DNA from: Panacagrimonas sp052386745
GTDB taxonomy: Bacteria > Pseudomonadota > Gammaproteobacteria > Nevskiales > Nevskiaceae
Assembly: GCA_052386745.1 (NCBI GenBank)
Contig: JBQTJW010000016.1
Span: 124,001 to 188,000, forward strand
DNA length: 64,000 nucleotides
Direction of reading: 5' to 3'
Both the position numbers and the translations under genes were made by a program. Shown piece after piece: positions 53,899 through 63,705 of the stretch (positions are counted from its first letter, which is position 1; each line of letters starts with the position of its first letter). The notes below the pieces were generated by a model. That model worked only from the letters and a program-made list of their open reading frames with translations. It had not been told where the DNA came from and did not search any database.

Positions 53899-55392
53899 AT
53901 GACCGAGACACAAACCAGTGCATCGCCGCTGCAGGGCGTTGCCTTCGAAGGAAACGATTTCGCGTCGCTGCTCAACAAGGAATTCACGCCCAAGACCGAG
54001 GAGGCCAAGAGCGCGGTCGAGCAGGCCGTTCAGACGCTTGCGCAGCAGGCGCTGTCCAACGCCAGCCTCATCAGCTCCGACGTCATCAAGACCATCGAGT
54101 CGATGATCGCGGCGCTCGACCGCAAGCTGACCGAGCAGGTCAACCTGATCCTGCACCACGCCGACATGCAGAAGCTCGAAGGCGCCTGGCGCGGGCTGCA
54201 TCACCTGGTGAACAACACCGAAACGGACGAGATGCTGAAGATCCGGGTGATGAACATTTCCAAGCAGGACCTGGGCAAGACGCTCAAGCGCTACAAGGGC
54301 ACGGCCTGGGACCAGAGCCCGATCTTCAAGAAGGTGTACGAGGCCGAGTACGGCCAATTCGGCGGCGAACCCTTCGGGTGCCTGGTGGGTGACTACTACT
54401 TCGACCAGAGCGCTCCGGACGTGGAACTGCTGGGCGAAATGGCGAAGATCTCCGCCGCGGCGCACGCGCCGTTCATCTCCGCCGCCTCGCCCACCGTGAT
54501 GCAGATGGACTCGTGGCAGGAACTGGCCAACCCGCGCGATCTCACCAAGGTCTTCTCCACGCCCGAGTACGCCGCCTGGCGATCCCTGCGCGAGAGCGAC
54601 GACGCCCGCTACATCGGCCTGACCATGCCACGCTACCTGTCGCGCATGCCCTACGGCGCGCGTAGCAACCCGGTTGAAGCCTTCAATTTCGAGGAAGACA
54701 CCGGCGCCGCGGATCACAGCAAGTACACCTGGGCCAACTCCGCCTACACCATGGCGGTCAACATCAACCGCTCGTTCAAGATGTACGGCTGGTGCTCACG
54801 CATCCGCGGCATCGAGTCGGGCGGTGCGGTGGAAGGCCTGCCCGCGCACTCGTTCCCCACGGACGATGGCGGCGTGGACATGAAGTGCCCCACGGAAATC
54901 GCCATCTCGGACCGACGCGAAGCGGAACTCGCCAAGAACGGCCTCATGCCCCTGGTGCATCGCAAGAATTCCGACGTGGCCGCCTTCATCGGCGCGCAAT
55001 CTCTGCAGAAGCCCACGGAGTACGACGACCCCGACGCCACTGCCAACGCCAACCTCGCCGCGCGCCTGCCCTACCTGTTCGCCACTTGTCGCTTCGCGCA
55101 CTACCTCAAGTGCATGGTCCGCGACAAGATCGGCTCCTTCAAGGAGCGCAGCGACATGGAGAAGTGGCTCAACAAATGGGTCAATCAATATGTGCTTGGC
55201 GACCCCGATTCAGCCAGCGAAGAAGCCAAGGCGATACGACCATTGGCGGCGGCGGAAGTCATCGTCGAGGAAGTGGAAGGCAATCCCGGCTATTACAGCT
55301 CCAAGTTCTTCCTGCGGCCTCATTACCAGCTCGAGGGATTGACGGTGTCTTTGCGTCTGGTTTCCAAGCTGCCTTCGGCCAAGGGCGGTTGA
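53899..55392 (+). CDS. tssC: T6SS sheath large subunit TssC
   Basis: The protein has 497 residues. Segments MIAALDRKLTEQVNLILHH, EGAWRGLHHLV, FGCLVGDYYFD, YIGLTMPRYLSRMPYG and the C-terminal GNPGYYSSKFFLRPHYQLEG match TssC/VipB. It forms the sheath wall and carries the ClpV recycling interface together with TssB. Confidence 0.97.
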   Translation: MTETQTSASPLQGVAFEGNDFASLLNKEFTPKTEEAKSAVEQAVQTLAQQALSNASLISSDVIKTIESMIAALDRKLTEQVNLILHHADMQKLEGAWRGLHHLVNNTETDEMLKIRVMNISKQDLGKTLKRYKGTAWDQSPIFKKVYEAEYGQFGGEPFGCLVGDYYFDQSAPDVELLGEMAKISAAAHAPFISAASPTVMQMDSWQELANPRDLTKVFSTPEYAAWRSLRESDDARYIGLTMPRYLSRMPYGARSNPVEAFNFEEDTGAADHSKYTWANSAYTMAVNINRSFKMYGWCSRIRGIESGGAVEGLPAHSFPTDDGGVDMKCPTEIAISDRREAELAKNGLMPLVHRKNSDVAAFIGAQSLQKPTEYDDPDATANANLAARLPYLFATCRFAHYLKCMVRDKIGSFKERSDMEKWLNKWVNQYVLGDPDSASEEAKAIRPLAAAEVIVEEVEGNPGYYSSKFFLRPHYQLEGLTVSLRLVSKLPSAKGG

Positions 55393-55471
55393 TCCCGATT
55401 CATGGCCAATCCGTGGGGGGACATGGTGCCGCCCGCGTCCACTTTAGCTGCTCATTGAAAGGAGTTAGACC

Positions 55472-55951
55472 ATGGCTTTAGATATGTTCATCAAGATCGG
55501 CGACATCAAGGGCGAATCGCGCGATGCCACCCACAAGGGCTCCATCGACGTGCTCGCCTGGTCCTGGGGTGCGTCTAATTCGGGCAGTGCCCACGTTGGC
55601 GGCGGTGCAGGGGCAGGCAAGGTCAACGTGCAGGATCTGTCCATCACCAAGTACATCGACCTGTCGTCCTGCAAGCTGCTGACCGCGACCTGCAATGGCA
55701 AGCATTACCCCGAAGCCACGTTGACGGTGCGCAAAGCGGGCGAGAGCCCACTTGAGTATTACAAGATCAAGATGACCGACGTGTTGATCACCTCGGTGTC
55801 CACAGGCGGAAGTGGCGGCGAAGACAGGCTGACCGAGAACGTGACCCTCAATTTTGCCAAGGTCGCCGTGGACTATGTTTCCCAGAACGAGAAGGGCGCC
55901 GAGGGCGACAAGGGTGCCATGACCTGGAATATCGTCGAAAACGTCAAGTAG
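55472..55951 (+). CDS. hcp: T6SS inner tube protein Hcp
   Basis: The protein has 159 residues with MFIKIGDIKGESRDATHKG, IDVLAWSWGAS, HYPEATLTVRKAG and YYKIKMTDVLITSVSTGG. Hexameric rings stack into the tube that is fired with its cargo. A short intergenic gap with AAAGGAG precedes it, so it may be translated more strongly than its neighbours. Confidence 0.97.
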   Translation: MALDMFIKIGDIKGESRDATHKGSIDVLAWSWGASNSGSAHVGGGAGAGKVNVQDLSITKYIDLSSCKLLTATCNGKHYPEATLTVRKAGESPLEYYKIKMTDVLITSVSTGGSGGEDRLTENVTLNFAKVAVDYVSQNEKGAEGDKGAMTWNIVENVK

Positions 55952-55986
55952 CCACGCAGAATCAGTCTGCGAGGGGAGAGCGCGCG

Positions 55987-56790
55987 ATGAGCACAGCGGC
56001 AGCGGAGAAGCTATTGCGCGAAGGCGATCCAGAGAGTGCGCTCGCGTCGTTGCAGGATTCCGTCCGAGCAAAACCGGGAGACCCAAAGCTCCGCGTCTTC
56101 CTGTTCCAGCTGCTGTGCGTGCAGGGACAGTGGCAGCGCGCGCTGAACCAGCTCAACGTCTGCGCGGAGATGGATGCATCGGCCCTGGCGATGCGCGAGA
56201 TGTACCGGGGCGCCGTGAGTTGCGAGGCCCTGCGCGCGGAGGTGTTCGCCGGTCGACGCGCGCCGATGCTGTTCGGCGAGCCGGAGCCCTGGCTGGCGCT
56301 GCTGATCGAATCGGTGCTCCGCGCGGGCGAGCCGCAGGCCGCCGCCAGCCTGCGCCAGCAGGCGTTCGATGCTGCGCCCGCCAGCACCGGCACGCTCGAC
56401 GGCGCGGCCTTCGAGTGGATTGCCGATGCCGACCCGCGGCTGGGCCCGGTGCTGGAAGCCATGGTCAACGGCCGCTACTACTGGGTGCCATTCACGCGGC
56501 TGGCGCGGGTGGTGATCGAGGAGCCGGCCGACCTGCGCGACTTCGTGTGGGTGCCGGCCAATCTCCAGTTCAGCAACGGCGGTGAAACACCGGCGCTGAT
56601 CCCGGTGCGCTATCCGGGGTCGGAAAAGGCGGCGGACGGTGCCCTCGCGCTGGCGCGGAAGACCGAGTGGCAGGACCAGGGACATGACCTGTTCACCGGG
56701 CTCGGCCAGCGCCTGCTGGCGACCGATGCCGGCGAGTATCCACTGCTGCAATGTCGGGAAATCCTGTTCAGCGCTGCGGCCGCGGAATGA
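55987..56790 (+). CDS. tagJ: T6SS accessory protein TagJ (ImpE family)
   Basis: The protein is 267 residues. TPR-like helices at the start (AEKLLREGDPESALASLQDS) and the ImpE core (GRYYWVPFTRLARVVIEEPADLRDFVW) match TagJ. TagJ binds TssB in some T6SS subtypes and may modulate ClpV recruitment. GGGGAG lies just upstream of its start. Confidence 0.92.
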   Translation: MSTAAAEKLLREGDPESALASLQDSVRAKPGDPKLRVFLFQLLCVQGQWQRALNQLNVCAEMDASALAMREMYRGAVSCEALRAEVFAGRRAPMLFGEPEPWLALLIESVLRAGEPQAAASLRQQAFDAAPASTGTLDGAAFEWIADADPRLGPVLEAMVNGRYYWVPFTRLARVVIEEPADLRDFVWVPANLQFSNGGETPALIPVRYPGSEKAADGALALARKTEWQDQGHDLFTGLGQRLLATDAGEYPLLQCREILFSAAAAE

Positions 56791-56802
56791 GCCGCCGCGG
56801 CC

Positions 56803-57312
56803 ATGCCCACCCTTTCCCCCCAGGAGCGACTGCAACCCGCCCTGCTTGACCGGCTGATCGACGAAGATCCGGACAAGACCCAGGAGCCACGGGAGGCGCG
56901 CCTCATCACCGCCCGCAAGCTGCGTGCGGCGGTCCTGCGCGACCTGGCCTGGCTGTTCAATTCCACACGCCAGACGGGGAACGAGACCGATGCGGAGCGC
57001 TACCCCTTCGCCTCGCAATCCACGCTGAGTTATGGGCTGCCGCCGCTGGCGGGCAATTCTGCGTCGAGCGTCGACGGCGCCACGCTGGAGGCCAACATCC
57101 GGGATGCCATCGTCGCGTTCGAGCCGCGCATCGTGCCCGGCAGTCTTCAGGTGCAGGCGCTGATGTCGGAGGCTTCCCTCGACCATCACAACCAGATCCA
57201 GCTCGAGATTCGCGGCAGCCTGTGGTCGGTGCCGGTGCCCATCGAGATGCTGCTGCGCACCGACCTGGACCTGGAAAGCGGCGAGATCCGCGTGCAGGAC
57301 CTGGGAGCCTGA
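56803..57312 (+). CDS. tssE: T6SS baseplate protein TssE
   Basis: The 169-residue protein has a gp25-like core: RKLRAAVLRDLAWLFN, SYGLPPL and ANIRDAIVAFEPRIVPGSLQV. It is the baseplate component that starts sheath assembly. It follows tagJ by 12 bases and precedes tssF by two. Confidence 0.94.
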   Translation: MPTLSPQERLQPALLDRLIDEDPDKTQEPREARLITARKLRAAVLRDLAWLFNSTRQTGNETDAERYPFASQSTLSYGLPPLAGNSASSVDGATLEANIRDAIVAFEPRIVPGSLQVQALMSEASLDHHNQIQLEIRGSLWSVPVPIEMLLRTDLDLESGEIRVQDLGA

Positions 57313-57314
57313 GC

Positions 57315-59189
57315 GTGGACCCGCGCCTGCTCCAGCACTACAACACCGAGTTGCAGCACCTGCGTGAAATGGGCGCCGAGTTCGCGCGGCAATTCCCCAA
57401 GATCGCGGCGCGCCTGGGCATGGACGGCGTGGAGGTTGCCGACCCCTACGTGGAGCGGTTGCTGGAAGGCGCGGCCTTCCTGAATTCTCGCGTGCACCTG
57501 CGCCTGGACGCCGAGTTCCCGCGTTTCACCCAGCGCCTGCTGGAAATCGTCTATCCGCAATTGCTGGCGCCCATTCCGGCGATGACCGTGGTGCGCTTCG
57601 ACCCCGACATCAACGATCCCGCGCTGGACCGCGGCTTCGTCGTGCCACGGCAGACCGGCTTGCGCAGCCTGCTGGGCAAGGGTGATTCCACCGCCTGCCA
57701 GTTCCGCACCGCGCAGGCGGTGACGATGCTGCCGCTGCAGATCGTGCAGGCGCAGTACTTCACCTACGCGCCGGACCTGCCGCTGCAAGGGCTGCCGGTG
57801 GCCGCGCCCATCAAGGGCGGCCTGCGCCTGCGCCTGCGCACGCGCGAAGGCATGAGCATCAGCCAGCTCAAGATCGACACGCTCACGCTGTACCTGTCGG
57901 GCATCGAGGACGTGGCCTACCGCCTGCACGAACTGCTGCTCGGGCAGGGCCTGGGCGTGCTGGGCGTTCCGCCGCAGCGCCCGGCCGGCTGGCAGGAGTT
58001 CGTCCCCGGGCGGGGGGCGATCCGGCCCGTCGGCTTTGCCGATGCCGAGGCCCTGCTGCCGGTCACGCTGCGCGGCTTCAGCGGCTACCGGCTGCTGCAG
58101 GAATATTTTGCGTTCCCACAGCGCTTCCTGTTCGTGGAGCTGGCCGGACTCGGACGCATCACGCAGCGCTGCACCGGCAACGAGCTGGACCTGGTGATCC
58201 CGCTCGGGCGCGGCGACGCCAGCCTGGAAGGGGTGGTCGACGCCGCGCAGTTCAGCCTGTTCTGCACGCCCGCCATCAACCTGTTCTCGCGCCGCACCGA
58301 CCGCGTGCACGTCACGCCGCACCAGCACGACCTGCACGTCGTCGTCGACCGCTCCCGCCCCATGGATTACGAGATCCACAGCGTGGAGAGCGTGGTCGGC
58401 TTCGACGAGGGCAACCAGAACGAGCGCCGCTTCCAGCCGTTCTACGAGGCCTACCAGGACACGGCGGAAGATCACCAGGCCTACTACGGCATCCAGCGCG
58501 AGCCGCGCCTGCTGTCGGCGGAACAGAAGCGCAAGGGGTTTCGCTCCACCTACATCGGCAGCGAGCTGTTCCTGTCGCTGGTGGACGCCAGCGAGGCGCC
58601 GTTTGCCGAGACGCTCAAGCAGCTGGCGATCACCGCGCTCTGCACCAACCGCGACCTGCCGCTGCACATGCCGGTGGGCATCGCCAAGACCGACTTCAAC
58701 GCCGAGCAGTCGATCCCGGCGCAATCCATCCGCTGCATCCGCGGCCCCACGCGGCCGCACTCCACCCTGCGCGAAGGCCAGAGCGCCTGGGCGCTCATCA
58801 GCCACCTGTCGCTCAACTACCTGAGCCTGATGAACGAGGACGCGCGCCTGGGCGCCGTCGCCCTGCGCGAACTGCTCGGCCTGTACACCGGCGCCGATGC
58901 AACCGCCGAGCGCCAGGTGGACGGCGTGCGCTCCGTGCGCGTCACGCCGATCACGCGGCGACTGCCCATGCCGGGCCCGATCGCCTTCGGGCGCGGCCTG
59001 CGCATGGAGCTTGAACTCAACGAAATGGGCTTCCAGGGCGGCAGCCCCTTCCTGTTCGGCAGCGTGATGGAACAGTTCTTCGCGCGCTACGCCAGCCTCA
59101 ACTCGTTCACCGAAACCGTGCTGCGCGGCTCGCAGCGCGGCGAAATCATGCGCTGGGCACCCCGATGCGGCGAACGCGCGATCCTGTAG
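57315..59189 (+). CDS. tssF: T6SS baseplate protein TssF
   Basis: GTG 57315 (624 residues) is chosen because the family begins LLQHYNTELQHLREMGAEFA, and the longer upstream frame runs inside tssE. Family segments are PKIAARLGMDGVEVADPYVERLLEG and FTQRLLEIVYPQLLAPIPAM, then a long beta-rich region. TssF is the major baseplate wedge protein with TssG. Its end overlaps tssG by 25 bases. Confidence 0.96.
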   Translation: MDPRLLQHYNTELQHLREMGAEFARQFPKIAARLGMDGVEVADPYVERLLEGAAFLNSRVHLRLDAEFPRFTQRLLEIVYPQLLAPIPAMTVVRFDPDINDPALDRGFVVPRQTGLRSLLGKGDSTACQFRTAQAVTMLPLQIVQAQYFTYAPDLPLQGLPVAAPIKGGLRLRLRTREGMSISQLKIDTLTLYLSGIEDVAYRLHELLLGQGLGVLGVPPQRPAGWQEFVPGRGAIRPVGFADAEALLPVTLRGFSGYRLLQEYFAFPQRFLFVELAGLGRITQRCTGNELDLVIPLGRGDASLEGVVDAAQFSLFCTPAINLFSRRTDRVHVTPHQHDLHVVVDRSRPMDYEIHSVESVVGFDEGNQNERRFQPFYEAYQDTAEDHQAYYGIQREPRLLSAEQKRKGFRSTYIGSELFLSLVDASEAPFAETLKQLAITALCTNRDLPLHMPVGIAKTDFNAEQSIPAQSIRCIRGPTRPHSTLREGQSAWALISHLSLNYLSLMNEDARLGAVALRELLGLYTGADATAERQVDGVRSVRVTPITRRLPMPGPIAFGRGLRMELELNEMGFQGGSPFLFGSVMEQFFARYASLNSFTETVLRGSQRGEIMRWAPRCGERAIL

Positions 59190-60196
59190 CCCTGCTGCGG
59201 GAGCTGGAGTCGGCGCCCTGGCGCCACGACTTCTTCCACGCCCTGCGCATGCTCGAATGCGCGCATCCGCAGCGCCCGCAGATTGGGCGCGCGCAGCGCC
59301 CGCAGGACGAGCCCATCCGCCTGGCGCAGGACCCCTCGATGATTTTTGCGCCTGCGGTGTTCTCCGCGCTGCTGCCGGGCCTCGCCGGTGCGCCGCCGCG
59401 CCTGGTGCAGCAGTTCTTCGGCCTGTTCGGGCCCAACGGTCCCCTGCCCCTGCATCTGACCGAGTTCGCGCGCGAACGCCTGCTGCACCATCGCGATGCC
59501 GCGCTGGTGCGCTTCCTGGACCTGCTGCATCACCGCCCGCTGAGCCTGTTCTACCGGGCCTGGGCGCAGGCGCAGCCCACCGTCAGCTACGACCGCCCCG
59601 CCACCGATCGCTTCAGCACCTATGTGGGCGCGCTCGTCGGCATGGGCACCCCGGCGCTGCGGCGCCGCGACGACGCCGGCGACCATGTGCGCCTGTACTT
59701 CGCGGGCTGGCTGTCGCGCCAGAACCGCAGCGCCGAGGGCCTGCGCTCGCTGCTCGCCGGATTCTTCCGCCTGCCGGTGCGCATCACCGAATTCGCCGGC
59801 CACTGGATGCGCCTGCCGGCCGACGACGTAACCCGCATCGGCACGCGCTCGCCGGGGTGCGTGCTGGGCCAGGGCGCGGTGCTCGGCGGGCGCATGTGGG
59901 ATCGCCAGCACCGCATCCAGATTGCGGTGGGCCCCCTGCGCCTGGCGCAGTACGAGGCCTTTCTCCCCGGCGGCGCGCAGATCAGGCGCCTGGTGGCCCT
60001 GATGCGCCACTACCTGGGATTTGAGCTCGACTGGGACATCCGCCTCGGCCTCGCCGCGGACGAAGTGCCCTGCGCGAGGCTCGGCGGCGGCACGCGCCTG
60101 GGCTGGACCTCGTGGCTCGGCCAGTCCGGCCGCACGCGCGACGCAGATGACCTGGTACTGGACGCGGAACGCGCGGTGGGTGGCCAGCCGCACTGA
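59165..60196 (+). CDS. tssG: T6SS baseplate protein TssG
   Basis: The 343-residue protein has PWRHDFFHALRMLECAHP, FGLFGPNGPLPLHLTEFARER and RFLDLLHHRPLSLFYRAW, diagnostic for TssG. It is the wedge partner of TssF; overlapping starts suggest coupled translation. Confidence 0.96.
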   Translation: MRRTRDPVALLRELESAPWRHDFFHALRMLECAHPQRPQIGRAQRPQDEPIRLAQDPSMIFAPAVFSALLPGLAGAPPRLVQQFFGLFGPNGPLPLHLTEFARERLLHHRDAALVRFLDLLHHRPLSLFYRAWAQAQPTVSYDRPATDRFSTYVGALVGMGTPALRRRDDAGDHVRLYFAGWLSRQNRSAEGLRSLLAGFFRLPVRITEFAGHWMRLPADDVTRIGTRSPGCVLGQGAVLGGRMWDRQHRIQIAVGPLRLAQYEAFLPGGAQIRRLVALMRHYLGFELDWDIRLGLAADEVPCARLGGGTRLGWTSWLGQSGRTRDADDLVLDAERAVGGQPH

Positions 60197-60244
60197 CGCA
60201 CCGCGACCTCAACACACGAATAACCATTCAAGGAGCGAAGAGCA

Positions 60245-62971
60245 ATGGGAGAAATCAGTCGGGTAGCACTGTTCGGCAAGCTCAACAGCGCCGCGTACAA
60301 GTCGGTGGAAAGCGCCACGGTGCTGTGCAAGATGCGCGGCAACCCCTACGTGGAACTGGAGCACTGGATCGCGCAGATCGTGCAGATCGACAACGGCGAC
60401 TGGCCGCGCGCGCTCAAGCATTTCGGCGTGGATTCGTCGGTGCTGGCCAAGGACATCACCACCGCCATGGACCGCCTGCCGCGTGGGTCCACCGCCATCA
60501 GTGACCTGTCGCCGCATCTGGAATCCGCGGTGGAGCGCGGCTGGGTCTATGGCACGCTGATGTTCAAGGAGAGCGCCGTGCGCAGCGGGCACCTGCTGGT
60601 GGGCATGCTCAAGACCCACTCGCTGCGCAACGCGCTGCTGGCCATCTCCAAGCAGTTCGAAAAACTCAAGCCCGAGGCGCTCAGCGACGAGTTCCACAAG
60701 ATCGTGCAGGGCTCGTCCGAAGACGGCCTGGGCGCGGCGGACGGTTCCGGCGCCGCCGCCCCCGGCGAGGCCAGCGGCGCCATCGCGCCGGCCGCCATGG
60801 GCAAGCAGGAGGCGCTGAAGAAGTTCACCACCGACCTCACCGAGCAGGCGCGTTCGGGAAAGATGGACCCCATCGTCGGCCGCGACGACGAGATCCGCCA
60901 AGTCGTCGACATCCTCATGCGCCGCCGCCAGAACAACCCGATCCTGGTCGGCGAGGCCGGCGTCGGAAAGACCGCGGTGGTCGAGGGCTTTGCCCAGCGC
61001 ATCGCGCGCGGTGACGTGCCACCCGCGCTGAAAGAGGTGAAGCTGCTGGCGCTCGACGTGGGCCTGCTGCAGGCCGGCGCCAGTATGAAGGGCGAGTTCG
61101 AGCAGCGCCTGCGCTCGGTCATCGAGGAGGTGCAGGCCAGCCCCAAGCCCATCATCCTGTTCGTGGACGAGACCCACACCCTGGTCGGCGCCGGTGGCCA
61201 GGCTGGCACCGGCGACGCCGCCAACCTGCTCAAGCCCGCACTCGCGCGCGGCACCCTGCGCACGGTGGGCGCCACCACCTTCGCCGAGTACAAGAAGTAC
61301 ATCGAGAAGGACCCGGCCCTCACCCGCCGCTTCCAGACCGTGCAGGTGGACGAGCCCGATGAGCGCAAGGCCACGCTGATGATGCGCGGCGTTGCTAGCA
61401 CCATGGAGAAGCACCACAAGGTGCAGATCCTGGACGAGGCGCTGGAGGCCGCGGTCAAGCTCAGCCACCGCTACATCCCGGCGCGGCAGCTGCCCGACAA
61501 GTCGGTGAGTCTGCTCGACACCGCCTGTGCACGGGTCGCGGTCAGCCTGCACGCCACGCCGGCCGAGGTGGACGACAGCCGCAAGCGCATCGACTCGCTC
61601 AACACCGAGCTGGAGATCATCGGGCGCGAGAAGGAAATCGGCATCGACATCGGCGAACGCGAGGCCGAGGCGCAGACGCAGCTCGGCGCCGAACAGACAC
61701 GGCTCGCCGAACTGGACGCGCGCTGGAACCAGGAGAAGGCCCTGGTCACTGAACTGCTGGACCTGCGCGCCAAACTGCGCAGCGGCGGCAAGCCGGTGGA
61801 AGGCACCGGCACCAAGCTGGAGGCCGAGGCCACCAGCGCCGCCCCGCCAGCGGCCGGAAGCGAAGCGCTGAGCGAAGCCGATCGCGCCAGCGCGCTGCAA
61901 AAGCTCAAGGACGTTCAGTCGAAGCTCACGGCCCTTCAAGGCGAGAACCCGCTGATGCTGCCGACGGTGGATTACCAGGCAGTCGCCAGCGTGGTCGGCG
62001 ACTGGACCGGCATTCCGGTCGGGCGCATGGCGCGTAACGAGATCGAGACGGTCCTCAAGCTGCCGCAGCTGCTGGCGCAGCGGGTCATCGGCCAGGACCA
62101 CGCGATGGAGATGATCGCCAAGCGCATCCAGACCTCGCGTGCCGGCCTGGACAACCCGAGCAAGCCCATCGGCGTGTTCATGCTGGCCGGCACCTCCGGC
62201 GTGGGCAAGACCGAGACGGCGATTGCGCTGGCCGAAGCCCTGTACGGCGGCGAGCAGAACCTGATCGTCATCAACATGAGCGAGTACCAGGAGGCGCATA
62301 CCGTGTCCTCGCTCAAGGGCGCGCCGCCGGGCTACGTCGGCTACGGCGAAGGCGGCGTGCTGACCGAAGCCGTGCGCCGCAAGCCCTACTCCGTGGTGCT
62401 GCTCGACGAAGTGGAGAAGGCTCACCCCGACGTGCACGAGCTGTTCTTCCAGGTGTTCGACAAGGGCTTCATGGACGACGGCGAAGGCCGCACCATCGAC
62501 TTCAAGAACACCCTGATACTGCTCACCACCAACGCCGGCACCGACCTCATCGCCAGCCTGTGCAAGGACCCCGAACTCATGCCCGACCCGGAGGGCATGG
62601 CCAAGGCCCTGCGCGAACCGCTGCTGAAGATTTTCCCACCGGCCTTGCTCGGACGCCTGGTCACCATTCCCTACTACCCGCTGTCCGACGACATGCTGGG
62701 CAAGATCGTCAAGCTCCAGTTGAACCGCATCAAGAAGCGCGTCGAGGCGCGCTACAAGATCCCGTTCGAGTACGGCGAGGACGTGGTCAAGCTGGTCGTT
62801 TCACGCTGCACCGAGAGCGAGTCGGGCGGCCGCATGATCGACACGATCCTCACCAATACGATGCTGCCGGACATCTCACGCGAGTTCCTGAATCGCATGA
62901 TGGAGGGCAAGGCGATTGCCGGCGTGACCGTGACGGCGGAGGGCGGCCAGTTCGGTTATTCGTTTTCCTGA
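60245..62971 (+). CDS. clpV: T6SS sheath-recycling ATPase ClpV (TssH)
   Basis: The 908-residue protein starts after AAGGAG. The N-domain (FGKLNSAAYKSVESATVLC) resembles TssB/C-binding ClpV. AAA-1 has Walker A GEAGVGKTAVVEG near residue 235 and AAA-2 has GTSGVGKTETA near 648, with a ClpB-like middle domain that has a Gly/Ala-rich insertion at about residues 160-185. It disassembles contracted sheaths. It is the last core gene of the cluster in view. Confidence 0.97.
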   Translation: MGEISRVALFGKLNSAAYKSVESATVLCKMRGNPYVELEHWIAQIVQIDNGDWPRALKHFGVDSSVLAKDITTAMDRLPRGSTAISDLSPHLESAVERGWVYGTLMFKESAVRSGHLLVGMLKTHSLRNALLAISKQFEKLKPEALSDEFHKIVQGSSEDGLGAADGSGAAAPGEASGAIAPAAMGKQEALKKFTTDLTEQARSGKMDPIVGRDDEIRQVVDILMRRRQNNPILVGEAGVGKTAVVEGFAQRIARGDVPPALKEVKLLALDVGLLQAGASMKGEFEQRLRSVIEEVQASPKPIILFVDETHTLVGAGGQAGTGDAANLLKPALARGTLRTVGATTFAEYKKYIEKDPALTRRFQTVQVDEPDERKATLMMRGVASTMEKHHKVQILDEALEAAVKLSHRYIPARQLPDKSVSLLDTACARVAVSLHATPAEVDDSRKRIDSLNTELEIIGREKEIGIDIGEREAEAQTQLGAEQTRLAELDARWNQEKALVTELLDLRAKLRSGGKPVEGTGTKLEAEATSAAPPAAGSEALSEADRASALQKLKDVQSKLTALQGENPLMLPTVDYQAVASVVGDWTGIPVGRMARNEIETVLKLPQLLAQRVIGQDHAMEMIAKRIQTSRAGLDNPSKPIGVFMLAGTSGVGKTETAIALAEALYGGEQNLIVINMSEYQEAHTVSSLKGAPPGYVGYGEGGVLTEAVRRKPYSVVLLDEVEKAHPDVHELFFQVFDKGFMDDGEGRTIDFKNTLILLTTNAGTDLIASLCKDPELMPDPEGMAKALREPLLKIFPPALLGRLVTIPYYPLSDDMLGKIVKLQLNRIKKRVEARYKIPFEYGEDVVKLVVSRCTESESGGRMIDTILTNTMLPDISREFLNRMMEGKAIAGVTVTAEGGQFGYSFS

Positions 62972-62986
62972 ACTCACACCACGGCC

Positions 62987-63439
62987 ATGCCCAAGCAAAA
63001 GCAGCCCACAGTTGCTCGCGACATCATCGACGTCGCTCGTCGCCATCGCGCGCGGTTCAAGGGTGGCCGGGTACGCCTCAAGACTCTTGAGCGCAAGAAA
63101 GTCAGTTGGCTGTCCGCGTCGGTGCTGGTCAAGATGGGCGTGTCGCCCAAACCCGCCGGGAACTCCGTCTGCCAGCGCTGCGGCAGGGTGTCTGCGTCGT
63201 TCCAGCTCGACCACATGGGCCCATGGCGCCAGCATGTTGCGGCCCTGGCCGGGCCGCACATGAAAAGCGACGGCAAGATCAAGATGTGCTACGTGCGGGC
63301 ACTGTACAACGACCCCTCCAATCTCTGGTGGGTGTGTGCCACGTGCAACGGCGACAAGAGCGACTACATCTCTGAGGACGGTAGCTTTCCGACCTCTGGT
63401 GTCAGAGGCCGCCATGTTGATATCGACACGTTCATGTAA
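62987..63439 (+). CDS. HNH-endonuclease-like protein, candidate T6SS cargo
   Basis: The protein has 150 residues with a basic N-terminus (Lys/Arg-rich up to about residue 40). A zinc-type HNH pattern follows: C62 and C65 (VCQRCGR), catalytic-type H76 (LDHMGPW), N112 and C117/C120 (DPSNLWWVCATCNGDKSD). The family is a DNase fold common in polymorphic toxins and in phage or restriction proteins. It starts 15 bases after clpV on the same strand, and no recognised immunity gene follows. Cargo assignment is inference; a housekeeping nuclease is possible. Confidence 0.65.
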   Translation: MPKQKQPTVARDIIDVARRHRARFKGGRVRLKTLERKKVSWLSASVLVKMGVSPKPAGNSVCQRCGRVSASFQLDHMGPWRQHVAALAGPHMKSDGKIKMCYVRALYNDPSNLWWVCATCNGDKSDYISEDGSFPTSGVRGRHVDIDTFM

Positions 63440-63705
63440 ATCCGATCCATTGGAAGCTTATCGATGCCGATATCAATCGAGAATCTCCGTCGAACTCCGT
63501 GGGGCCTTTCGAAAATGCCGCGGACCGCGCGTCTGCTTTGTGTACGAAAAAAGCGCTAGCCCGCGCGCAGGGCACTGCGCTCGGGAACCAAGGAGGGATT
63601 CCGATCCCCAGACCCGTTGCCGAACGGCGGAAGCCGCGGGCAACATTTCCGTTCCGACCGGCGCATTCGTCCCGGATCGGAACTTGACCAGAAGGGTGAA
63701 ATGAA
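63440..63705. other. Gap between the HNH gene and the PI-PLC-like gene
   Basis: 266 bases, lower in G/C than the T6SS core genes. Short open frames occur in several phases but none has a ribosome site or a recognisable product. A small immunity gene cannot be excluded. GAAGGG near 63691-63696 serves the next start. Confidence 0.4.
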
